From a virus: DNA of 42,928 nt. Made by a program: the position numbers and the translations under genes. The number at the start of each line of letters is the position of its first letter. The first letter of the stretch is position 1. The stretch lies in IMG/VR virus record IMGVR_UViG_3300047382_000745, positions 1-42,928 of that record; one strand, 5' to 3'. Of this stretch, positions 1 through 7,194 are shown one piece after another. The notes under the pieces were generated by a model. That model ran no database searches, was not told the origin of the DNA, and was given only the letters and a program-made list of their open reading frames with translations.

Positions 1-390
1 ACAAGAACCGTAATTAATACTTTTGCTTGTAGTGTTGTCGGAGAACACTGTTACAAGATTACCTGTGTTTTCACCATTAGCATTTTTCTCACAATACGTT
101 CGTGTTACTGTAACATCCGGTACCGGGAGTGGACAAAGGAATGCACTTGTTGTTCGTGTTTCTGTACCGTCTGACATTTCTACTATAAACACACCTGTGT
201 TGCCATTACTATCTTGTTCACAATACGCCTTCACTACAGTAGGTGGAGGTGGAGGTGGAGGTGCAACCGGCAATGGACATGTGCTAACATCATATACTTT
301 CTTTCGACTGTCATCATCGTAGATATCTATACGATAACCAGTGTTCACACCACCCGGTCTTTCGCAGATTGATTCTATAACTGTAGGTCC
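1..390 (-). repeat. Three tandem Cys-containing repeats of about 42 aa in the fibre
   Basis: The translated minus strand shows three successive units of the form TVxxxxCExxxGxNTG...CPLPV. Unit 1 runs about 388-262, unit 2 about 246-121, and unit 3 about 120 to the edge, where it is cut. Units 1 and 2 both end in CPLPV, and each complete unit has two cysteines that could pair in a disulfide. The units are separated by proline-rich spacers. The array probably continues beyond the left edge. Confidence 0.75.
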
Positions 391-3300
391 ATCAGGCGGT
401 GGCGGAGGTGGTGGCGGCGGAGGTGGCGGAGGTGGTGGCGGAGGTGAACCAGGTGGTACATCATAAGCGTCTGTTGTTACACCTATTCCAAAACTTGCCC
501 AATTACTCACTTTAGTAGTATCATTGCTCCAAACTACCCTATACTCACCATTGGCCGAAACTGAAAAATGTATAGGCATGCCAATCATGTTATTTCTTGC
601 ATTTTCCAATTGTCGCCAGTTTCTTGGTTGTGGTTCGTACTCAGCCGCAATCCTAAATTGTAGACCGTTGGTTGAAAAAATGGGAGGATTTGTGTCGCCA
701 CTCTGTGAAAAATTCACATTTCTTGTTTGAATAGTCCAACCGGAATCAAACGGTGGGTTACTTGCCCAAGTGAAAGGAGTAAAAACATTACCAACACGAT
801 TACCATTGTTATATGTTCCGTCTAATGCTAATCGTAAAGTAGCTCTGGTAAAAGGTCCCACCGTATTAATTGTGCTATCCTCAGTCCATACATCAAATTT
901 TTCGACTGAGTTGATATTAGGTACAGTAAGTGCAATATCTGTGTTTTTACCTATAACAGTAAAGTGGCCGAATAAAGTACCATTGGGTTTATACACCTGG
1001 ACGTTGGCTACTTGATCTTCGTAATTATTTGGGTATGCAGGCACATCAACACGTATATCATTTCTATAATATTTTGTTCCGGCATCCCATACAAGATCAA
1101 AACTGCCGCCTATGTTTCCTGTTAACGTAGGATACGTCCATGTCCAGCCGTTTCTCTCAGCAGTAGTAACATTACTTGCAAATACTCCAACTCCTGCAGG
1201 AGTAGTTTCGCCTTCGTCTACTATTACTTTTGCAAATGTATTACCATACGATGCTGATTCATTGTTAACTGTGACTGTTTTTGACTGATCGTTATTAGAA
1301 AAATCAGCCGCTTGTGCAACTACTCTGGCTACCACAGAACGTGATGTATGTAATTCCCTATCAAATTTGGGAGTATAACTAAATTTAATAGTGTCACCAT
1401 CTACTGCTGAAGCAGGTGAGGTAAGTCTTTTAGAAAGACTTGTCACTGCTAAGGCGCCATCAATATACTCTTTAAATTGGCATGCAAATTCTTTGCCGCC
1501 TACATTAGCACCCAGCAATTTTATAGTCATTGTTATGATACGTCCTTCTGTTACACTACTGCTCGATTCTAATGAGAACGTAGGTTTAGGCGGAATAAAT
1601 GCTCTTACTGCCACAGAACCTGATGCCCAATTACTTGTTGCTTGTCCATCTGTTAAATAATAACTAAAGGGTAATGTATGAGCCGCAGTGTCTGAAGATT
1701 TAGGAGTTACAGTGAGGTTGTTACCATTCAAAGAAAGATAAGGAATTTGTTGCCAACGTTTTACATCGCCTACTGATAACGTATCACCGTCTTCGTCGGT
1801 GCCGTATGCTGTTAAATCAATTGTGATAGGTGTATTATAATCTGTTTTCTTAGTAAAGTCATTTGCTATAGGAGCCACATTAGCCACTACTAATGTTCCT
1901 GTTACATTACCAATACTACTCACCGAACCACAACTGTTTTTAATTCTATATGATAAGTTAATTGTGCCTGTGTCACCTATACCACTAAACACAGTTCCTT
2001 TTAACGATCCGGGGCCGTTATTAGAGAGTTCAAAAAGTTCAAACGTGTAATTATTAACACTGGCGGAGTTAGAAGCACTATTGACTAAAAGTTGTTCTAA
2101 TTCTAATGTTCCATTATTTAAGATTGTTCCTAAGTCAACACCCGAAACGCTCACTTGTGGGCAGGCTTCAGCAACTGTGGTTATTGTTAATGTGGCTGAT
2201 CTTCGTCCACCAGCGGAATCTTCAATTTCGATGACGAATCTACTTTGGGTGCCACTTGCAACTCCAGAGGCATTTACGTCAATTGTGGTGTTGTTGTTTA
2301 ATGATATTGACGCACCATTATTACCGCCCCCGGGCCATGGTGTAATATTACTAATTGCCACAGGGCTACCTTCAAAGTCACTCATGTTCATTATGTTGAA
2401 CAATTCTATTGTGTTAGTAGCAAACTCTTCTATGAATATGGTTGCGTTTTCAATAAACGGTGCAACGTTAGTTTTCTTGACTAATATTGTTGCAGTGTTA
2501 AAGTCACTGACTGCACCTTGTGAGTCTTTGACCTTGTATTGAAAAGATGTTGTTCCTGCATAGCCTTTATTAAATGTCATTCCAAGTTTTGTGTCATTTA
2601 ATCTTAATCCAAATCCTTCAGCAACACCTGTTATACTTTTAGGTAAACTTGCTTCATCAATTGTCAAAGAATCATTGTTTACATCAAACGAATTACGTAA
2701 CAAACTAAAGTTAAGTTCATTTGGCGTCAACGCAGGATCGGGCGGTGACCAATTTATTGTAACATTGTATCCACCGTTTACTGGTGGATTATTACCAGGT
2801 GTCCAAGTAATAGTAGAAGTTTTAATACATGGGCCTCCTGGACGAGTGCTGTTATCAGTTATATCTACCTGCATAACTTGTGGCTCTCTTTCATTTGTGC
2901 CAGCCATATTTAATGTTATTTCTGTTCCTGATTGTAAAACAGTTCCAACACCGAGATAACCGATACCATCAATGGCAATTGCTTCGCCATCTGGATCGCT
3001 AACAATATCTGCCATGTCGATAGTTTTAGTACCGTTCACTGGTAATGCAACTTTGATATTCTGTGATTCAGGACATTGATTATCATTCTGAATAAATGTA
3101 CGTATTAATGATAATTGATGACCAGGGGTGGTGCTTGTATGCCTCTTTGTCTCTGCCACACCTGCTACATCATATGTGGCTTCAGCAACTACTTTTATTC
3201 TAAAATAGTAATCATCCCACCAAGGATTAGGTGTTTTAGATGTATCATAAGCAAAATTATTCATGCTAAATCGTGTTGAGAATTTATAACTGTGAGTAGG

Positions 3301-4239
3301 CTGACTGTTGTCCATTCCTACAGAAGGGCTATTACTTCCATTTTTAGTACCGTAAATGCCGTATTCGAAAAACGTAGGTCCAGGCCAAGTATCGTCTGTA
3401 ATGGGTGCCGGTCTACCTATACCTGCTTCTTTCATGTCTACCCAAGTTAAATTATCTTGGCTATATTGAAACGTTACATCTACAGTGGGTAATGATATGA
3501 ATGGTCTACCAAAATTTGTGCCGTTTACAAATTCAGTATCTACTTGTGCTATTTCATATCGAAAGGCACCGGAAGTGTCTTGTTTTGTAGTACTCTCGTA
3601 ATCTACTACTTGTAATTTTGTCGGACTTGCACTAACTCCATTAAAGAAAACGTACGGATCGCTGAGTTCAAATTCACTTACACTAAATGTAAATTGTTGA
3701 CTTGCAAAACTTGTAATAACCGGAGTTTCGTCTCCTGGGCTTGTTGCACTATGTGGATCTTGATCGTTAGGTGCATAGGCTGTATGGCGAATTTCTACTT
3801 TGTATGTGCCTGCATTTGCATCTGTGGGCTCTAATGTGATTAATTCGTTATTGGTATAACCAATATCAGTCCAGGTTGAACCTGACAGTTTGAACCAAGT
3901 TATTTCTGTTTCAAATCGTGTAGGCTTTGGTCTAAATATTGGATAAGCGGGTAGTTGTATTGATACACCTGTAGAAACTTGTACATTAGTTGAGTTATAA
4001 AAACCTCGATATGATGATTGTAAAGATTTTAAAAGTATAGTTGATTCTGAATATTCTTCTGGCGGTACTTTGCTTGTCCCCAAAAAATCTGTCATGTACA
4101 AATTATTTGTAGGCAGTTGAACTAAATTGCCATCGAAGTCAATTACTTCCAAACCTTTGTATGCGGCTAATTCAAGTCCTAAACCAAACTCAGCATTTAT
4201 GTCAGTTAGACTGATCGGCGTGGAAGTTTGTAATGCCAT
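1..4239 (-). CDS. Large tail fibre/adhesin with cadherin- and Ig-like domains, 3' end outside window
   Basis: The frame is open from the ATG at 4239 to the window edge, so at least 1413 residues are present without a stop. The N-terminus (MALQTSTPISLTDINAEFG) matches the short 'SGxISLxxINxEFG' motif that begins many phage virion proteins. The body is beta-rich: Ig-like segments lie around residues 90-300, and cadherin/tandem-95-like units follow, with Ca-binding-type motifs DPDGE (about residue 420) and DEDGD (about 810) and 'NVAPIANDF'-type unit starts. Near the edge come a 17-proline run and Cys-containing repeats. The start overlaps the stop of the upstream S74 fibre as TAATG, so the two are probably translationally coupled. 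This context suggests a host-binding distal fibre or adhesin. I cannot assign a T4 equivalent; the C-terminus and any receptor-binding tip lie outside the window. Confidence 0.85.
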   Translation of the reverse strand, partial: MALQTSTPISLTDINAEFGLGLELAAYKGLEVIDFDGNLVQLPTNNLYMTDFLGTSKVPPEEYSESTILLKSLQSSYRGFYNSTNVQVSTGVSIQLPAYPIFRPKPTRFETEITWFKLSGSTWTDIGYTNNELITLEPTDANAGTYKVEIRHTAYAPNDQDPHSATSPGDETPVITSFASQQFTFSVSEFELSDPYVFFNGVSASPTKLQVVDYESTTKQDTSGAFRYEIAQVDTEFVNGTNFGRPFISLPTVDVTFQYSQDNLTWVDMKEAGIGRPAPITDDTWPGPTFFEYGIYGTKNGSNSPSVGMDNSQPTHSYKFSTRFSMNNFAYDTSKTPNPWWDDYYFRIKVVAEATYDVAGVAETKRHTSTTPGHQLSLIRTFIQNDNQCPESQNIKVALPVNGTKTIDMADIVSDPDGEAIAIDGIGYLGVGTVLQSGTEITLNMAGTNEREPQVMQVDITDNSTRPGGPCIKTSTITWTPGNNPPVNGGYNVTINWSPPDPALTPNELNFSLLRNSFDVNNDSLTIDEASLPKSITGVAEGFGLRLNDTKLGMTFNKGYAGTTSFQYKVKDSQGAVSDFNTATILVKKTNVAPFIENATIFIEEFATNTIELFNIMNMSDFEGSPVAISNITPWPGGGNNGASISLNNNTTIDVNASGVASGTQSRFVIEIEDSAGGRRSATLTITTVAEACPQVSVSGVDLGTILNNGTLELEQLLVNSASNSASVNNYTFELFELSNNGPGSLKGTVFSGIGDTGTINLSYRIKNSCGSVSSIGNVTGTLVVANVAPIANDFTKKTDYNTPITIDLTAYGTDEDGDTLSVGDVKRWQQIPYLSLNGNNLTVTPKSSDTAAHTLPFSYYLTDGQATSNWASGSVAVRAFIPPKPTFSLESSSSVTEGRIITMTIKLLGANVGGKEFACQFKEYIDGALAVTSLSKRLTSPASAVDGDTIKFSYTPKFDRELHTSRSVVARVVAQAADFSNNDQSKTVTVNNESASYGNTFAKVIVDEGETTPAGVGVFASNVTTAERNGWTWTYPTLTGNIGGSFDLVWDAGTKYYRNDIRVDVPAYPNNYEDQVANVQVYKPNGTLFGHFTVIGKNTDIALTVPNINSVEKFDVWTEDSTINTVGPFTRATLRLALDGTYNNGNRVGNVFTPFTWASNPPFDSGWTIQTRNVNFSQSGDTNPPIFSTNGLQFRIAAEYEPQPRNWRQLENARNNMIGMPIHFSVSANGEYRVVWSNDTTKVSNWASFGIGVTTDAYDVPPGSPPPPPPPPPPPPPPPPPDGPTVIESICERPGGVNTGYRIDIYDDDSRKKVYDVSTCPLPVAPPPPPPPTVVKAYCEQDSNGNTGVFIVEMSDGTETRTTSAFLCPLPVPDVTVTRTYCEKNANGENTGNLVTVFSDNTTSKSINYGSC
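241..261 (-). repeat. Seven-proline tract (hexamer microsatellite)
   Basis: The plus strand reads aggtgg three times followed by agg, giving seven prolines between Cys repeat units 1 and 2. The period is a multiple of three, so slippage would change linker length without breaking the frame. Confidence 0.85.
394..444 (-). repeat. 17-residue polyproline tract
   Basis: All 17 consecutive minus-strand codons are CCT, CCA or CCG, giving an uninterrupted polyproline run between the folded beta domains and the Cys repeats. It probably forms a stiff polyproline-II rod. On the plus strand it appears as a G-rich agg/tgg/cgg microsatellite. Confidence 0.9.
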
Positions 4240-6479
4240 TAGTCTTTACCTAATTGTTTTTTTAAATCGTTAACTTCTGTTCTTAATTCTTTTACGGCTT
4301 CTACCAGCAGTCCAACCATGTTGCCATAAGCAAGGCTTAACATGCCGTTGTCATCTTCGTGTACCGCTTCAGGTAAAACTTTTTGTACTTGTTGTGCTAA
4401 ACAACCTGTTTGTGTTGCTTCAATATCTGTACGATCATATATTACGCCATCAATTTGATCTACCTTGTCTAAAGGATTTGATATAACTGAAATATTTGTT
4501 TTTAATCTTTCATCTGATGTTACTACAACATCGTTTGAGGCACTAAACGTACCGTCCATTCCCATGACAAACTGGTTTGTGACCGCTCCGTTAACTCTTG
4601 TTGCAAAACCAAAGTTACTGTTAAATATAATTTCATTTGTTTGATCAGAAAATTCTATTCCAGCATTAACATTTATTCTCTGAGAAAAATCATTTACTCC
4701 AGCAAAAGTATTAGCAATATCTCTACGTGCAAACTTACTTGAATCTAACCCGTCGAGTGTGTCTGCATCAACAGTTGAATTGAGACCAATCACGCCAGTT
4801 GAACTATCATACGTTACTGGTGAACTTGCACTAATTAAATCTCTAACTTGGGCATCTGTTCTTTCAGTGAAACTAATTCCACCAGTTGAACTATCATACG
4901 AAATAGAACCACTTGCACTGATTGTGCCTCTGATTTCACTTTCACTTGGTCCAGTGTGAGTGAATACACCAGTTCCACTATCATAACTTAAATTGCCAAA
5001 TCCAGAAGATGTTGCACTGACGTTACTTCTTACTCTTGCAGGGGTAAAGTATAATTTATTGCCTTCGGTTATATCTGTTGTGCTAAATTGATTTATGTCT
5101 ACTTCAATGTTATTTGCGTTTACAAGTATGCCAGTTCCTTGACCAACATCCATTGTGATAACTTTACGTGACACTGCTCCACCAGGTCCAAATGCATGGG
5201 CTGAATCTGATATTGAACTTAAACCATTTCCGGCCGCAACATCAAAAATATCACTTGCTGGCTCTTGAAAGAACATTGCGCCACTGCCATCTGAGTACAT
5301 AACTTGTCCAGTTGTGCCTGCTGATGTTGGTAATTGGTAACCATCTACTGTTAAAGTAGTTGTGTTAATATTATCTGCATATATGTTATCAACTCTTTCA
5401 GAGGGAGAACCAATTTCAAATGTTCCACCTAAATTTAAACTTGTATTAATTGTTAGATTATCAAAGTAACCTGCATTAAAAGGTTCTGCAACAGATCCTG
5501 CATCAACAGTACTGCCTGCTTTAATTTGTATACTACCAGTTGTGCCATCACCTACAAAAAAGTTTGTACCGTGTATATCGGCAAAGTTAGAACTGCTTGA
5601 ACCTAAGTCATATGTATTGCTTGTGGCTGGAACACTGTCAGCACTGTCATAAAATACTTGACTTGCTGATATGTTTGCTTGATCTAAACCATATGAACCG
5701 AGGTTAAGTGCATAAGATGTATTTGCTCTATCGGATACATTTGCAACTTCAACTCTTGTTTTGTTATCTCGTCTATAGTTTGCACCTGGAACAATTGTTG
5801 TTCCAATACTTGTTGCATTATTTAATTCTGTATAGTAATTCCACTGGAAGCCTTGTGTTGTACTTAATGTATCTGCAACTGTGAACTCTGGATGATTACT
5901 GAATATAGCAATAATTGTTTCTGAATCAGGCGTATGCGTTGTTCCGTTTACTTCTACTAATGCTAACACAGCCTTTGTTAATGCTGTAGGCGATGTTGTA
6001 TCTTTTAAGAAAATTGTTCGCAGTTTACTACCGTATAAAGAACTTACACCTGCCTCTGTTGAATAATCATCGCTGACTTCTCCGGGCATGTTTGTTCTTA
6101 AATAATTGCTACCATCATGTATGAATAATTGGCCAATGTTTTTATTGTAGTACATTGTGCCTTCTATATTTTGTGCATTTGTATTTGCAGGAATTGATGT
6201 TTCAGTTATCAGAGGACCAATAGGTTGCCACGAGTTTGTAGCACTTCTAAATACTCTCATTCTAAATTCTGATCTGTCAAACCATAATTGACCATCTGTG
6301 GGTCTTAATGGAGCAGTCGAACTTGAAAAATTATCTAATAAATCTATCTGAGTTTTTGCAATTTTTTCACCGTAATTTTCATAATTACGTCCGACAAGCT
6401 CAATTGAAAAATCTTGGTTTACGCCACCGTCAGGTATAACTATTTGTTGTCCGTTGCTGTTGTCTATTACGTATGGCAC
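4239..6479 (-). CDS. Tail fibre with C-terminal peptidase S74 intramolecular chaperone
   Basis: This 746-aa protein has the N-terminus typical of T4-like marine phage fibres (VGRNYENYG at residues 30-38, then LRPTDGQLWFD). A long beta-rich shaft carries three exact 29-aa repeats (residues about 482-568). The last 92 residues form a peptidase-S74/endosialidase-type chaperone: SDERLKTNI begins at residue 655, followed by GCLAQQVQKVLPEAV and a terminal helix (LVEAVKELRTEVNDLKKQLG). In this family the C-domain assists trimer folding and usually releases itself by cleavage at the Ser-Asp site. The start is GTG, chosen because AGAGGA lies six bases upstream. The gene follows the virion protein at 6492-7157 and overlaps the adhesin start. 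It is likely a side or distal fibre; its receptor is unknown. Confidence 0.9.
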   Translation of the reverse strand: MPYVIDNSNGQQIVIPDGGVNQDFSIELVGRNYENYGEKIAKTQIDLLDNFSSSTAPLRPTDGQLWFDRSEFRMRVFRSATNSWQPIGPLITETSIPANTNAQNIEGTMYYNKNIGQLFIHDGSNYLRTNMPGEVSDDYSTEAGVSSLYGSKLRTIFLKDTTSPTALTKAVLALVEVNGTTHTPDSETIIAIFSNHPEFTVADTLSTTQGFQWNYYTELNNATSIGTTIVPGANYRRDNKTRVEVANVSDRANTSYALNLGSYGLDQANISASQVFYDSADSVPATSNTYDLGSSSSNFADIHGTNFFVGDGTTGSIQIKAGSTVDAGSVAEPFNAGYFDNLTINTSLNLGGTFEIGSPSERVDNIYADNINTTTLTVDGYQLPTSAGTTGQVMYSDGSGAMFFQEPASDIFDVAAGNGLSSISDSAHAFGPGGAVSRKVITMDVGQGTGILVNANNIEVDINQFSTTDITEGNKLYFTPARVRSNVSATSSGFGNLSYDSGTGVFTHTGPSESEIRGTISASGSISYDSSTGGISFTERTDAQVRDLISASSPVTYDSSTGVIGLNSTVDADTLDGLDSSKFARRDIANTFAGVNDFSQRINVNAGIEFSDQTNEIIFNSNFGFATRVNGAVTNQFVMGMDGTFSASNDVVVTSDERLKTNISVISNPLDKVDQIDGVIYDRTDIEATQTGCLAQQVQKVLPEAVHEDDNGMLSLAYGNMVGLLVEAVKELRTEVNDLKKQLGKD
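4776..5036 (-). repeat. Three 87-bp (29-aa) tandem repeats in the fibre shaft
   Basis: The 19-base core ccagttgaactatcatacg occurs at 4795-4813 and again exactly 87 bases later at 4882-4900; a diverged copy is at 4969-4987. Each 29-aa unit contains a SYDSxTG-type turn and an xhRxxISAS-type segment. These are shaft repeats expanded by duplication. Confidence 0.85.
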
Positions 6480-6486
6480 TGTTTAT

Positions 6487-6493
6487 TCCTCTT
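6487..6493 (-). promoter_or_regulatory. Ribosome binding site supporting the GTG start at 6479
   Basis: The minus strand reads AAGAGGA-ATAAACA-GTG. The Shine-Dalgarno overlaps the stop codon (6492-6494) of the upstream gene and fixes GTG at 6479 as the start of the S74 fibre. Confidence 0.7.
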
Positions 6494-7157
6494 AACTTAG
6501 TTGTACACGAACAGTATAAATCACTTCGATGATTCTATTTGCACTTTTTTGCACAGGGTGAAATATCACGTGTGTCAACATAGTGCTGGTATTAATTTTT
6601 TCTTCTTCAGTTGCCAACGTGTCGTCTGTTGGATAACTGAATAATGCAAGTTCATCAAATATATAATCGCCTTCGTTAGTTGTGCTACTGTCAAACACGT
6701 CTTGGTCGCCTGGCTCTCCGTAATTTAATGTGCAAGTAATTTTTATATCAGTGTAGCTCACACCGTTTATAATTTGAACATTGTTATTTGCAGTGTCAGT
6801 GTTAGAACTGTGACTGCTTACTGGTTTCCAGTATGTTCTGCTGTATAAGTTTGCACCTGATTCATATGCTTCTGTTACTCGAGGAGTTTTATATGCAACC
6901 TTGCCTGCTGTGTCAACGCTGGTTGCACCATTACCGAAAGACATAAAATGAATAAATGCATCTGCATTGTTGTTTAATGCTTGACCAACAATATAAGCCA
7001 TATTACCATAATGAATTGCATTACGTTTGTTTACAATCTCTTGGCCTGTTTCTTTGTCACGAATAACAATGTGTCCTGATACATTCAGTCCCATATTGTC
7101 ATCTGGTTTTTCTACATTTTTCATATCGTTATTCTCTTTGTTTTTTTCCTCGCTCAT
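6492..7157 (-). CDS. Virion structural protein of marine T4-like phages (function unknown)
   Basis: The protein is 221 aa from the ATG (MSEEKNKEN). A charged, probably disordered N-terminus of about 25 residues precedes a compact domain with NVSGHIVIRDKETGQEIV, RNAIHYGNMAYIVGQAL, FMSFGNGATSVD and a C-terminal TMLTHVIFHPVQKSANR. I recognise this as a small structural protein recurrent near baseplate and fibre genes of cyanophage-like myoviruses; no T4 counterpart comes to mind. An in-frame GTG at 7172 would add five residues, but it lies inside the late promoter, so the ATG at 7157 is preferred. It is the first gene of the fibre unit, and its product may link baseplate and fibre, which is inference from position only. 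Confidence 0.75.
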   Translation of the reverse strand: MSEEKNKENNDMKNVEKPDDNMGLNVSGHIVIRDKETGQEIVNKRNAIHYGNMAYIVGQALNNNADAFIHFMSFGNGATSVDTAGKVAYKTPRVTEAYESGANLYSRTYWKPVSSHSSNTDTANNNVQIINGVSYTDIKITCTLNYGEPGDQDVFDSSTTNEGDYIFDELALFSYPTDDTLATEEEKINTSTMLTHVIFHPVQKSANRIIEVIYTVRVQLS

Positions 7158-7162
7158 GCTGT

Positions 7163-7172
7163 TATTTATCAC
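7163..7172 (-). promoter_or_regulatory. T4-type late promoter for the fibre unit
   Basis: The minus strand reads GTGATAAATA, containing GATAAATA, one mismatch from the T4 late consensus TATAAATA. With T4 geometry (-13 to -6) the start site is 7157, the A of the ATG. The same ten bases precede gp25 and gp48. AAGGTGAT overlapping the box could act as a weak ribosome binding site on read-through transcripts. Confidence 0.7.
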
Positions 7173-7194
7173 CTTTTTAAATACTTAGTTTATA

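Noticed and set aside
394-444. G-rich plus-strand tract as a possible G-quadruplex regulatory element
   Set aside because: The runs are only GG doublets, and the tract is fully explained by proline codons on the minus strand.
2081-2542. 153-codon plus-strand frame antisense to the large fibre
   Set aside because: The opposite strand carries a coherent cadherin-like protein. This frame shows no recognisable composition or start signal.
4776-5036. Possible CRISPR-like regular repeats
   Set aside because: The 87-base period is a multiple of three within a coding frame, the units are contiguous and translate to shaft repeats; there are no spacers.
7158-7172. GTG start giving a 226-aa protein
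   Set aside because: The GTG is the first base triplet of the late-promoter motif GTGATAAATA. A transcript from that promoter would not contain it, so the ATG at 7157 is preferred.
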